Positions 43,737 through 56,346 of a stretch of DNA of 64,000 bases are shown piece by piece. Made by a program: the position numbers and the translations under genes. The DNA is from Branchiostoma floridae (Eukaryota; Chordata; Leptocardii; Amphioxiformes; Branchiostomatidae), in NCBI RefSeq assembly GCF_000003815.2, contig NC_049984.1, positions 13,510,661-13,574,660 on the forward strand, written 5' to 3'. The notes beneath the pieces were generated by a model that made no database searches, was not told where the DNA came from, and saw nothing but the letters and a program-made list of their open reading frames with translations. Every line of letters begins with the position of its first letter. Position 1 is the first letter of the stretch.

Positions 43737-45547
43737 GTTTTGGTTATCAGTGAAACTTAAATGTTATTTTTCTAGGATTCATATTTTCATATGGTTGTCT
43801 GTACTGTCTACACTATCACACCACACAAGTGGACTGTACCAGTAATCATTCAGCACCAAGGACAGGTCAACACAATCATATCAGTGGTGGACTGTAGTTG
43901 TAATCATGCATCACCAATGGCAGGTCTACACAATTATGTAACATTGGTGGGCTGCATTAGTAATCATTCAGCACCAAGGATGCACATATATTTGTTTCAC
44001 TTTTGTATTACATTGTATTATGCTAAGGAGTTTACTTACTAATAGTGTATTCTAAAGATGAGGCAACTTGATTCAGCACATAAGATACTTAAGTGACAAG
44101 AAAAAAATGAAGGCCACAAGAAAGAAAACAGACCAGTAAGGTCATTGGTATTATAGATATGTTTATTTTGAAGATACAATTTAAAACTAAAGAAGTCAGA
44201 TTGAGTGGAGAGCCCTACACCAAATGTTGAGTGATTGTAAGATAGAGGTGACAGTGGACACAGGTAGCTACTAGTATACAATTCCCTGTGCCTATGAGGA
44301 GGCATATATGTTTATATACAAAGTCAGTCTCAGCTTCTGTGCTATCCTAGACTACAACACTACTCTTTCATTCCAGTTATACTGGATTGTCATGTTTTGA
44401 ACAGATTACAGTAGACTGACCAACAGAGCTGCAAACCTTCATCAATTTTTTTAAGTTACAGATTGCATGTATGAAACATTTATCTTTATTAATGAAATTA
44501 CCACAGCCTCTAACCCTGTTCTATTGTCATGATATAATGTCTATCTGTGCCATTATCAGGACTGTAATACATTTGTACTAATACTGCAATAACTGGTTAG
44601 AACATGCAAAGATATGAGCATTTTGAATGATGTAGCTACAGTAACATAAGACATGAACAGATACAAATAATATTATCATTAGCAAGAGAAGTGGCTGGTT
44701 GTTTGGACATTAAGACTTTGCCTCTACTGTATGTATAGTGTGTAACTGAAAATATACTAGTAATAGTCTAGTATCACTATAAAAAGAATACATATCTATT
44801 AACAATACTTAAAAATCAAAATGTAATCTTGAAAAATCTACTTCCATGTGGCTTCACAATGCTGCCCAATCTCAACCCTTTCCCCAAAGGAGCGCCTTTT
44901 CTCCTTTTTTTCTGGTCTATATTCTTTCAGCACAGCTTTTGGTGATTCCTTCATGCAAAACACCACAGCTCTCGTACGCCTGGCCCAGCCACCATGTCCT
45001 ATAGCTCAGTTATATTGATTACATATTGCAACAGTTTTAGAGCATGATTACTTGTAAGTGTACAATGTATGTGAAGCTCTTATCGGATAATCTAGATTAT
45101 TTATTTAACACACTGGAGTCCCCTTATCCATGCATACAAATTTGGAACAAATTATCATAATGATAAGGGTATGGTAATAATGCAGATTCTATGTACAACA
45201 TGGGATTGAAAATCAGTACTTTCTCTGCCCACTTTAACTCTTAAGCCCTTTTCCCACAAGTTACTGTTGCACACTAGCTCCATAGTGATATCTGAGTTGT
45301 TGTAGCTTGACTGCACTTATAAGTGGTATAAAGTAGTATGTGTGACTATTTTATCATTTATGATATTACCTCACTGGACCCTCTATAATACATGTACTAT
45401 TGATGATAGTGATTGTGAATCTCTAAAGTACAGTATGAAGAGATGGACAGGAAACAGAAGTGAATGATGTCATTAAAATATTGCTATACAAAGACATGAT
45501 TACATACAGATATCACAGAATTGAATATAAAAATGGCTTGAAGTTAG
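43737..45547 (-). other. ANLN 3' UTR and downstream sequence
   Basis: A/T-rich, no coding exon recognised. Candidate minus-strand AATAAA signals for ANLN are at plus 44485-44490 and 44162-44167. A degenerate tandem repeat lies at 43829-43980. Confidence 0.45.
43829..43980 (+). repeat. Degenerate tandem repeat, units of about 60 bp
   Basis: About two and a half copies of a unit: gtggactgtaccagtaatca, ttcagcaccaaggacaggtc, aacacaatcat. The second copy has gtagttgtaatcatgcatca and the third attagtaatcattcagcacc. Confidence 0.7.
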
Positions 45548-48500
45548 TTAGTTCTTGGCAGACCACATGCGCAGATTGGTGAGAGCCTTGTTCAGCTGGG
45601 CTATCCACTGGATTCGCTCTTCCTTGGTGTCTGCTGATATCCAGTGCCTAAGAAACAGCAAGACAGGCTTTTAATAAAGACATTTGACTGAGATATGCTC
45701 ACTGTGCTACATGTTTGTTGAAATTTGACAGATAAATGTGTAAAAAAAGACACATACTACATCTTAATGCTACTTGCCTAACTGTGTTAAACAACTAATG
45801 AGTTTCATTGACAAACAAATCCTAAGCCTAACAACAATGCCAGAGTAATCTTACTTGGTGGTGACTGTCTTGTTCTTCCAGTCCACAGAGTCCACAATGG
45901 TGTCCTTGTCATCATCCTTCACTGGTCGGGAACACAGAATCTCGATGGTGTTGGGACGGGCACACCACTCTCTGCAACAAACCAAACCAAGTAATCAATA
46001 TGGCTATAAGTTAACTATAAGTCTCTTGTTCATATTTATGAATGTAATGTGGAACTTTACATGAAAGCATCATAAGCCCTAATCCCCACTCACCTAGACA
46101 CAGTGGTGATGTTCTTGGTGATGCACTGGCCCACGTCGATGACTCCGATAGGGTCCTTCCTCCTCTCATCGTCAGGGTAGGTCCAGTACGCCAACCGCCA
46201 GTTGGACAGGACACACCAGCGACGGTGCCAGGAACCAAAGCCACCCACATCCTGAAACAAGAAGGTTACATTAGACAAGCAAGATTACAAGACCTGAGCT
46301 ATGGAGGAAACAGACAGAGTCTTTGACATCCATCTAACTACCACGTCCTGACATGTACACCGAAAACATACACGATTGAATGAGTAATAGTCTTTTTGAC
46401 ATGTTCAAAGGAATTAGACACTGACCTGAAACATGGTGAGGAAGCCCCTCTCCTCCACACCACTGTCCATGTGGCAGTGGATGCGCACCTGCACATGACC
46501 CTGCAGGGGGGACAGGAACGGAACCTTGTCCAGGGTGAACTGGGTCTTCCGCACGTCACACAGCCTGATGTGCGTCTCCCCCATCAGGACAAAGTTGCTG
46601 TTACGAACAGTGCTGGGACCCCCCAGGCTTCGCAGCAGGGGACTCATGGAGTTGTCTTTCCCCATGATGTTGGTGAAGATCTTCTTTGGTGCCAGGTTCT
46701 TCAGTTTGGGGGAGGGCATGCCAAGCAGACTCCCCAGGGCAGATTTCTGTTGGTTGTCAGGCTTGAGACGTTTCATACGCATGTTATACACCTCAATCTT
46801 GACATCAAAGTTACTGTTGATGTTGTTGAGGACGATGTGATTGGTGAACCACATGCTGTCCCCGGCGATCTTGTCGGCCGTACTGAGCATCATGGTGGGG
46901 ATGACCTTCTCTGGGCCGTTGTAGATCAGGCAGAAGAAGTAGTCATCTCCTGGGACATTCCCTTCCTTCAGGGAGAAGAGGTACTCGCCCTTCAGAGGGA
47001 GCTTGATGTCAGTGATGGTCAGGGTCCCCCGGCATGGCTTGGCTCCTTCCATAGACTCCTCCCTCTCACCGTCAGGGCCCAGGTTCTTCAGACGCTGGCA
47101 GACAGGAAAACAAATCCACATTAATCCACAAATACTGATTGCACATTGTATTTTAAACAAAGGTGATAAACAGTTTAGCCGCTTGATGGATAGAGTAAGC
47201 ATGAAAGCAAGTTGTTCATCTGATTTCCATTTATAAGACAGTAGGACATTTGCAACAAATACCATCACTGATGGTGGTCATGAGATCAGTAAAATTGGAC
47301 AACTAAACACATTCAAGTATAAGCCTTGATACCTGTGTCTCTGCTAACAGAGCTAGACGCCGCTGAGTAGCAATCAGCAGCAACCTTTCGGCCTCCACCT
47401 CCTCTGCTGAGCCCTTCCCGTGTTCAGCATCCCGGCAGACGTTCAGCGCCTGGCTCGCCTGGTGGACGATGGTCTGCTGCGAGGCCACCTGACCAGGGGA
47501 GACACTAACAGGTCAGTACAAGTACTTAATGGCAAAGAATATAAACAAAAAAACTTCTTGTTTCTTCATATTCATGAATGCCCCTGATCTGCTGTACTCA
47601 CCTGCTCCATGAGATGTTTGACCTTGTCCTTGATGGGTACCCGGCGGGCGGGCCTGGCTGGGACCTCTGGACTAGGAGCTGGGTCATCATCATCGCTAGT
47701 GCTGATGGTGGGCTTGTGGTTCCGCACTATGGTTTTGACAGCATTGGGCCTGGAACACAGGGCAAGCAAGGGTTACAGGCTATCTGTCAGTGTCCTTGAA
47801 AGCAATGTAAAAATCTTGATAAAATACATGTATTTACAGAACTAAGCCCATCTTCTCTTATTCAACCGTCATGTAAGATGTAGTTCTCAATCTCAATCTA
47901 GTTCTACTTATTATATACTGCATATTGTATCTACTGAGGTAGTAGCTTTGTATTATTTGATAATGTTGTTTCTTGAAATGCTTTACTACACAACACAAGG
48001 TTATAAAACTGCCTGAATACAAACCTTGACTTGGACTTGCGCATGGACCGATAACACTCCAAACTATACATGAGCGGCCGTTCTTCTACCTCCTCCACAG
48101 AAGACGGCACCACACTCTCTGCTGAACTGGACTTGGGAATCTTGGGAGTTGTTGTCTCAGCAGCAAAGGCCACCTTCTGCAAGGATGGGAAAAATTGCTA
48201 TATTTACTCAGTCATTGGAAAGTCAGTTGAATCCACAATTCTTTGCTGGCTGTAATTTGCTTCGAACCTCATGTGTTGTTGTTGAAATGGTGATTTGAGA
48301 AAACATATCAATAAAGACAAATTATGTCCATCTAACCTGCTCGGAACCCCTAATAGTAATAAGTTGCTGGTTGCAAATACCAAAAAAATAAAGGGCAAAA
48401 GCCAAATTGTGTGAACACACATCAATGTATACCATAGTTATATGTTTGAGGGAACCAACCTTTGCTTTCTCCTGTCTGCTGGGTTCCTGTTTGCGAGGTG

Positions 48501-51500
48501 GGGTGGGGTTCTTTACTGGGGGAGAGTCTATCACCTCATCCAGCAGGTCATCTAAGGCTTTTGTCGTGTTCTTCTCTTCATCTTCTTCGTCATCTTCATC
48601 ATCATCATCATCATCCTATAGAGGTCAGCCAAGGCAGCATGAATATTATGAATTCTACAATGGGTGCTACATTCATTGATTCAACTCACATTTTGTTGCA
48701 CTGTCTGCCTGCAAATGATATGAATCTAATGTTACACACAATAAAGAGACCTGCATTGTGACATAGTAACAAATATTTACCTCCTCGACCTCTGCACTTG
48801 GCACCTCTGGTTCTTTTGCCTTGTCACTGCTTTCTTCAACACCTACAGAAACAATCATTGAACAATGTTGTTAAATAGAAAGCTTCAATGTTCTATGTCA
48901 ACAAATGCCATGAAATTTGAATTAGGTAGACTAAAAATGGAGAGGTGCATTCCTATTCAAATTGCTAATAAGTCATTTTTAATGTCATAAAACTACATGT
49001 CTACCTGACATCTCCTCTTCCTCTGAATCCTCCTCACTCTCAGGTTCAGGTTCCTGTTGTCTCTGTTTTGGTTTGTCCCACGGTGTGAAACAGGGAGCTG
49101 CTGACTCAGTCTTAGGCTCAGCTGGGGTCTCCTGCAAAACAACAGGCAACATCATGTTTACATGGACTGGCTTGGAGCTACTGATGGTGTTCACACGACG
49201 TAAACAAAAAGTGCAGATACAGACAGAAATGGTTCAGCACAAAACTTCAAAAGGTTCAGTACAACAACTGCTACCTCATCTTTCTTGACTCCCCATTTCT
49301 CCCAGCGGTTCTTGAGCTGGGCCAGTTCTGCCGCTCGTTCCTTCTTCATCTGTGCTGCCGGGTCGTTTTCCCGCTGCCTGTTCTGGGCGGCCTCTCTCAG
49401 GCGGTCATGCACGGACTTGGTGGCTGGAGCAGTCTTCTTGGCAGCAGTTCCTGTGGTGTGTTTAAACGCTGTCATTAACTTACATCTGTATGCTCAGTCT
49501 GTTCTCCTCAATAACCTGTAGGTTGTTCTACTGAACTCATCACTGTGACAATGATTTATACATGTTTTGTTTTTGACTGCATCCATTCAGTACAATTCTA
49601 GAAAGTAAGGTGTGATAAATTTTCTGTCCCAGTATGTTGTCTAGCACAAAAGGTGGCTCCACCCAAAATACCTACCCTGCTCAGCGGGCGTGGTCGTAGT
49701 CTCTCTCACAGGCTCCTTGGCAGGAGCCCTGTCTCCAAACCTGCCATTCCCAGCAGGCTTTGCAGGCTGTTTTAGCTTCTCTTTTTGCACCAGCCAAGTC
49801 TTTTTAGCTTCCCTATCATGGGAAAATGGAATGGTTGCTGTGTTAGGTTTATACATAAAACGAGTTTCATTCAAAACAGGGTTCTCCCCAGAGAGTGGAA
49901 TAAGGGAGGCCCTCCACTATACTCTCAGCCAGCTCCACTATACTATTTTTCAAATTTAGTGTGTTTCTTCCCTATTTTCTTTGTTAGTTTTGCTAAGATT
50001 AATGACAATTCACAGATTTTTGTACCAAGTGGCATCACTTTTCCAGTCAGCATTGTCTGCAAAAACTTGTGAATGAGCAATGATCAAAACAATAGTAGTT
50101 TTGCCACAACAAAGGAATAACAACAGTATATTATACTTGTAGTATTTGACACCCTCTGTCATTGCAAAATGAACCCATTTTCATGAAAGTGCAGCGCGTT
50201 GGTGCGGGTTATTTTTGCCAGCCCCTCCACTATACTAAAAAATTCTGGGGAGAACCCTGCAAAACATGAACTAGAAAAGATGACGAGCACACATGGACCA
50301 ATAAAATCTTGTCTATATGAACAAATGGTCACTATTCACATTCTAGGTGTTGGTGCCAATGGGAAAAATTAACTAAGCCTAAAGGGACCCCCAAATGTGG
50401 TCGCCAGTCACACTGCCCAGGTGGTCCTTATGAAGAGGTGGTTACTTGGGCAGGGTTTGACTGTATTGTCATCAACTAATTCAAATCAGCTCAACTATTG
50501 CCATATAGTACACACCTTTTAGCCTTCTCCTCTTGAGCTGCAAACAGCTGTGCAGCAAACCTGACAGAAACTGGCTTCTCCTCCACAACCTCACCATTGG
50601 TCTCCTTACTGGGGGGCTGGGAGGTCTGAAAAGGACAAGAAAAAATTTAACGTGAAAACAAACATGAAGATGACAAACCTTTCAGTTGATTAAATACACG
50701 TACTAGTATATAAATCAAGGGACATTTGCTGAGTGGTACTGACCTTGGTCCGAGGCTTTGTCTCCTTGACAGTTCTTGTTGGAGTTTGTTTCGGAGTTTG
50801 TTTGTCAAACAGCGCAGCTCTGCCACTTACAAAGGGGCTTGAGGGAGCAGGCTTGTCACTAGCAGGGGCCGGCGTGGGCTTCTTGTTTTCAGTAGTCTTC
50901 ACAGTCGGTTTGTGAACAGGCTTTGACTCACTAACGCTCAGACGGGGCTCCTTTCAAGGAAAAAAATTCTGGTTACAAAACAGATGCTTGGCTCACTACA
51001 GCTGTAGATATATATATAGAGAGAAATAATTCACTACAACTAGTACAATTAAAATGAGTACCAAGATTGTGTTGAAAGGCTTGAAAGTTGTACATAATGT
51101 ACATGGTATGGAGACCATGATTACCTTGCCTCCCCAGAATCCACCACCTGTGTTGGCTGATTTCTTCTGTGGTTCCTCCTTGGGGATGGAGGGAGCCTGG
51201 CGTTTCTGGACACTCGACTGTGCGGGAGCATTAGGGGCCTGCTTTTTCTTCTCCTCCTGAAAAATTTGAAAAGATATTCGTGTTGAGTAAACATATTGCT
51301 ACTGAGAGAGACTTTCATGGTCTGAAATTTTATCACTCATATACTCTTTCTTTTGCTTTCTCTTACCCTGTGCAGAGCACCAAATCCCTGGTTGTGGGTG
51401 TCATCCTCCCAGCTACTCTGCTTTGCAGCCAGGTGAGCAAAGCGCCCCCTGCTGGAGGAGGATCCCGATGCAGGCTGCGCTCTTGGCTTGGGTGTGGGGG

Positions 51501-54500
51501 AGAGTGGCTGATCCTCAGAACTGGATACAGCTGGTGCCTCCTGCTCTGCTGATGCCTCACCTGAAGGGGCAAAACTAAGAATCAGAACAGAACACACAGT
51601 AGTTATAAACCTTCTCTATGAAATATTAGTTTTCACTACTACAGTTTATTTTAGAATAACTTTGTCAGAAAAATTGTGTTATTGTACAGGTTTGGTCCCA
51701 ACCCTACCAAATGGGACAACTCCATCAATGACATGCCATTTATAAGTTCTTCATTAAAGCAGATTTATGATTTGCTGTGCAGATATTCTTGGACATTTCA
51801 GCCTGCAGTGATAACCACTTTAGTATTGGTCCACTGACAATAGAACTTTTGTCCATATTCCATGTGTATAACTACATACACTCAAGACAAGCAGTTTGCA
51901 GTAAGCTTTTCTAGTCTACGAGAAGCAGTGACAGGGTGAAAAGTTGCTACAAGCACTGCTACATGACATAGCAAGTCAAGATAGAAGTGCCACCTCGCTC
52001 CCATTTCCTGCGCTGACTGGCTAGTTCCTGCATACGAGAACGCAGTCCTGCCGTACCGTGGCCTGTGGATTTACCAAGCAGCTTCTCCACTGCAACAGTC
52101 TTAGTTTCTGTCTGGTCAGTGGTGTGTGCCCGAGGCTTCTTATTGGGTGAGTCTGAGGGAAAATTGAAGAGCAAATCAGTCTATCTGCAATTCTGCATAC
52201 AACTGAAAAGGTGGTTGTGGTTACTGGTACCTCAGTTTTTTTACTGATATGTAGAATCAATAATGCTGTATGATCAGTGGTTAGACATTTATGAGAAAAT
52301 GCTGCTGAGGAATAAAAACATGATACAGCTAACAGCCACTCATATCAATTACAGTAATACAGAATTTAGAAACATTCAATCATATGTAAAAACTTTTATA
52401 CAAATTTACTGCTTTCTTCTGGTATTTGTTTTTGAAGAATAGCACATATGTCGGAAAGTGATTATGTATAGATTTCAACTATTGTTAGAACATGGCCACT
52501 ACCCCTTAGCCAATGGGAGCCCTTTAATTAAGGTAGCCAGGAGGTATGTCTGAGCAAGATTTCTTTCCGAAAAATAACCATCAATGTTAGTAGATAGGTA
52601 CTTCTATTTTTATAAAAATAGAACACTTTGCCATCAAATGTTGTTTTTGTTGGCCAAATTTCAAGGTCAAAGTAGCTGTCTCAAATTACACAAAAATTTC
52701 AAACTCTTCACAGCTTTTCAAACTTGACATCATTGGATAGGTCTTAGTGAAAGAAATAGAATGGTTTTTATTGCGAAAAAATCGGACATACCGTTAGAGA
52801 GTTATGGCCATCAACGGCCTAAAAATTACGCCATAATTTCTCCGGGTCAGCTAATTAAATATGCAAGATTACAATATCTCCACAGTCATACAAGATACAA
52901 GGAAAAAACTTGCTATACTGGGGTTTTGTAACATGCTGAATTTAACTATGGCCATGAAATTTACATATCTAATTCATAAATGATAAATAATCCTGAATAA
53001 TTGAGTTCCAGGGGTAATAAAATATGAGTCAGCTAATTAAATATGCAAAAACACCATATTTTCCCTCTCCTTGAAGATACAAGAACAAAACTTGGTATAC
53101 AGAGGTTTTAGCACATGCCGAATACAAATCTGACCTCAAAATATCATTTTGATTTTTTTATGATCTATAAAAATGGATTGTGTCACTACTACCACCACAA
53201 TGTGATTATCGGAGCGACACGCCCCAAAAACTGTTCATCAAAATTAGTCAAAATGGATCTTATTTTGAAATATACCCTGTAAGGTAGAATGTCTCGCGCA
53301 GCCGCCTCGAAAGGGTGCTATTTAGTGCTCCCAATTGCTGGTAGCATAAGGGGTAATAAAAATTCGAGGAAAAATATTCATAAAAAATCAGCATTACACG
53401 ATATGACGAAATCCACGCACAGATCTTTTTAAATGACCATTATATACATTACTGTAAAGTATCAACAACAATCGTCGAATTACAAGCGGGGCAAAACACT
53501 TTTCTGGCATTTTTTCCCCAAATGGGCGTGGCCATATAGCTCTCTATGACATCATCATGACGTCATGCTAATTTGCATAAATCACCTTTAGGCAATAAGG
53601 TACTTCCTAAAAAAACTAAAGACCCATGCATTATCCAAACATGATATTTTCATGACACCAAAAACACCCCCAAACGCCTCAGTTACCACTCTTTATGGCC
53701 TTAATTACTGTGTTTATATCTCCATAGTGCAGAAAAGTGTGATACTATGAACTCATTTCCATAAAATAGGACCACACTTTTTCATAGTACAACACGACTT
53801 TTACTGCACCTCCTGTCAGCTCACACACTGTGCTAATTGCCTAGGGGATTAAAGAGGATTAAAACACAAAGACCCAATGTCATAAAAATCAGGTGTAAAA
53901 GAAACCCCATTGTGGGCAGAGCTACCCTTATTCCCAATAGAAGGATTCGTCCCAATGTTCTATATATTACGTAGGATTACAGTAGTACAGGAAGTGGCCA
54001 CTAGGCAGTTGACGAAATAAAAAGGTGTGAATAGAGTTTGTGGTATGCTAGAAATTTTTGGTTGCTTTTAAAGAACAAACTGCTATATGCATTGATTCCA
54101 TGCCAAGGATAGAGGAAGGAAGTAGGACAAAGTGACACTGACAGGTCCTGGTGTGATCTGAGTGAGCTCATGTCCTGCCATATGTTTACATTGTCTAACA
54201 GTTCTTACATTCCTCCTGTAACTGACACCTCACTCATTACTGTGAAACGTAGATAGGTTGAGGCAAGATATAAATTATATATTTTTTTTTCTGACACACT
54301 GTGAAAGTACAATTACAGTAGGTCAAAAATCACACCATAACTTGCTCACCAGTAGAAACTAAATCTGAAGTAAATCTGAATATGCACATAATCAATGGCT
54401 ACTTTGGAAGAAATCTCAGAATGTTAAACTCAAACGAAGCCAGTGGATCCAAATTTGGTGTGTCAGTTACCAGTAAACCACATGTTGACCCTGAGATGCC

Positions 54501-55950
54501 TGAGGGCCAATCTGTGATAACCTTTAAGCTGTCACATGAATGCCACATGTGTGATGTCTGGGTGTAGCCTTTATGATCATGACTTGCATACAAATGAGAT
54601 GATAATATATATATGTATTAACCATGCAGCTGTTTATACATGTACTTACTAGTATGTAGCCATGATATGTTGCCATGTGTGTTCTCTATCTTTATAACAA
54701 CTTTTCAGTCAAATTCTGTCAAAGGGTAGACAAGTACTAGTAACAGATTCCATCTTAGTATGTATCATTATGTATGAATATTTCAAAGAATGTTCAACCT
54801 TCAAAAGTTTATAAAAGCCATTGCAGGTGCCAGCTTGCAGTTATAAAGATGTTAATTTTTCTCTGTGGTACAATAGGTAAGCAATGATAACAATTCTTTT
54901 ACCTTATTGTATGCAATGCCAACACTAGACTCTAGAGAAAGGGGTTTAAAATGCTAATTTGTTTCTATTGAATTCTTGATTCACACCTGCTGAATATGAT
55001 AATTATGAACACCCCTTTCTAAAGATAACTTGTCAGACCTGTTCCCTATCCATGTGCTGAACAATAACTTACCCTCATCCTGATTGTCCTGAACATTCTC
55101 AGTCTCCCTCAGTGGCATTCTCTCCAACACACGCTTGCGAGGAGTCGGTGTGGGCCTCTCTGCCATCTTTTGGGCCAATAGCTCTCGCCTCTGACGAGTT
55201 CGCTCCAGGAGTTTCTAATTTTGAAACAGGACAATAGTCACATACAGAAAACTTGAAGTCCGATTGCTGGTACAGCATGATGATCATTTGATTACTAACT
55301 ACTGAATAAATGTGGGAAGAATTGGTCAGGAAGTCAGATGATGCCCAAGTTCTCACTTTTCAGTTTTGCCTGTCCTGAAGACAAAGAGGACCCTAGAAAA
55401 TATAGATTAGAACTTTAAATCTATCTCCAAGTTCGGCATGACAAATGTCAATTTGTAGGTATCATACTAATAGTATGTAACAGACACTTTTGGAATCCAA
55501 GATTTAAAATGTGTCTGGTTAGCTCGTCCCAGCAACCCACAAACTGTGAAAAGTAGTGTGTCCAAAAACTGAGTTGCTTGGCCATTTGAAAAGAAAAATC
55601 GTGGTCGTTTTAAACGTTTGTTGGCCTGACCGTGGGTGGGGTGGGGGGTGCCTGCAACTTTGAATATCCATCATTCAGTATCAGTTGTCCAAAATTTCTC
55701 GTTGCAGATACACATTATGTTGCCCATTGGAGTAGACACCAGTGCCTACAATGTATGAAAATAGAATCTGAAGAAGATCTATTGCCTTCGCTGGATCATT
55801 GAAGCAACCATGCATGTACAGTAGTTCCGTCTACGGCGGTGTCACCACTGGGAAAATTTTTCGGAAACCAGACACAAATTCTAAAGTCGGATCTGAGCTG
55901 AAACGAAGAAAGATGGTTCTCTGGTTTCTTACCTCTGTAAACGGGTCCAT
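45548..55950 (-). CDS. ANLN: Anillin (cytokinetic ring scaffold)
   Basis: Anillin links RhoA, actin, myosin II and septins at the contractile ring. Exons (gene order): 55933-55950, 55073-55214, 51994-52152, 51367-51560, 51125-51256, 50744-50950, 50516-50625, 49676-49812, 49275-49450, 49005-49131, 48781-48842, 48460-48615, 48025-48176, 47602-47749, 47333-47488, 46426-47094, 46094-46251, 45855-45971, 45548-45647. Phases close at 3120 nt (1039 aa; human 1124). The N-terminus [16 protein letters not shown] matches human anillin closely. Residues about 50-590 are low-complexity, with acidic runs and [12 protein letters not shown]. The anillin homology domain (about 640-910) includes [20 protein letters not shown] and [19 protein letters not shown]. 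The PH domain (about 916-1035) starts [18 protein letters not shown] and has [15 protein letters not shown]. No defect was seen. Confidence 0.96.
49877..50259. mobile_element. hAT-like non-autonomous element in an ANLN intron
   Basis: Perfect 15-bp terminal inverted repeats CAGGGTTCTCCCCAG (49877-49891) and CTGGGGAGAACCCTG (50245-50259). A subterminal motif ccctccactatact occurs near both ends. The flanks share caaaa on both sides (49872-49876 and 50260-50264). CAGGG termini are typical of hAT elements, which make 8-bp duplications, so the 5-bp match means decay or another superfamily. It is 383 bp long with no transposase. Confidence 0.8.
50392..50463 (-). repeat. Dispersed repeat, inverted pair with 29590-29672
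   Basis: caggtggtccttatgaagag and then gtggttacttgg, near-identical in inverse to the segment at 29.6 kb. It lies in the ANLN intron next to the hAT-like element. Confidence 0.6.
52261..55072 (-). other. ANLN intron 2 with internally repeated element
   Basis: The exons on both sides join in phase 1, so no exon is missing. The stretch 52500-53950 looks like an old repeat: it contains a duplicated block (52850-53150) and a Phe/Asn-free, stop-rich composition in all frames. No coding exon was seen. Confidence 0.5.
52850..53150 (+). repeat. Direct duplication of about 170 bp
   Basis: Block 1 has gtcagctaattaaatatgca, then aatatctccac, agatacaaggaaaaaacttg, tatactggggtttt and aacatgctgaat. Block 2, about 180 bp downstream, has gtcagctaattaaatatgca, then catattttccc, agatacaagaacaaaacttg, tatacagaggtttt and cacatgccgaat. 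Same order and spacing. Confidence 0.75.
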
Positions 55951-56189
55951 TGTGAACACCAGTACCAGCTAAAACCTTCCCAAAGCGTGGAAAGTTAGCG
56001 ACGTAAACAGAACTCGACTCTTGGTTCAGGAGCTTCCGTGCGATCCGTTGGTCTTCGGTTGGAAATTTAAATTCTGCGCGTCCCAGGCCGCATGCGTGCC
56101 GAACAGAACGCTGGGATAGCTGGACGATACCATTATTTGCAGAGGTAGGGACAGTAACCAGTGGGCGTTTGCCATTACGTCACTACAGC

Positions 56190-56338
56190 TACTCTCCAAG
56201 CAGAGGTTGGTGGGAAAATCGTGACCTATTCCTATCATTTTTTTTTTCGACCGGCCTTTTGTTGGTGGGAAGGCCGGTCGAAAAAAAAATGATAAGAATA
56301 GGTCACGATTTTCCCCACCAACCTCTGCTTGGAGAGTA
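56190..56338. mobile_element. Hairpin MITE, 149 bp, copy 2, upstream of ANLN
   Basis: It starts TACTCTCCAAGCAGAGGT and ends ACCTCTGCTTGGAGAGTA, the same termini as the element at 29401-29518. The arms pair almost completely (ttggtgggaaaatcgtgacc, ttcgaccggcc) around a loop ttttgttggtggga. An 8-bp direct repeat actacagc flanks it (56182-56189 and 56339-56346). It sits about 240 bp upstream of the ANLN start codon and overlaps the likely promoter. Confidence 0.87.
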
Positions 56339-56346
56339 ACTACAGC

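Noticed and set aside
46396-47124. Plus-strand 242-codon open frame
   Set aside because: Antisense of the anillin homology domain exon 46426-47094.
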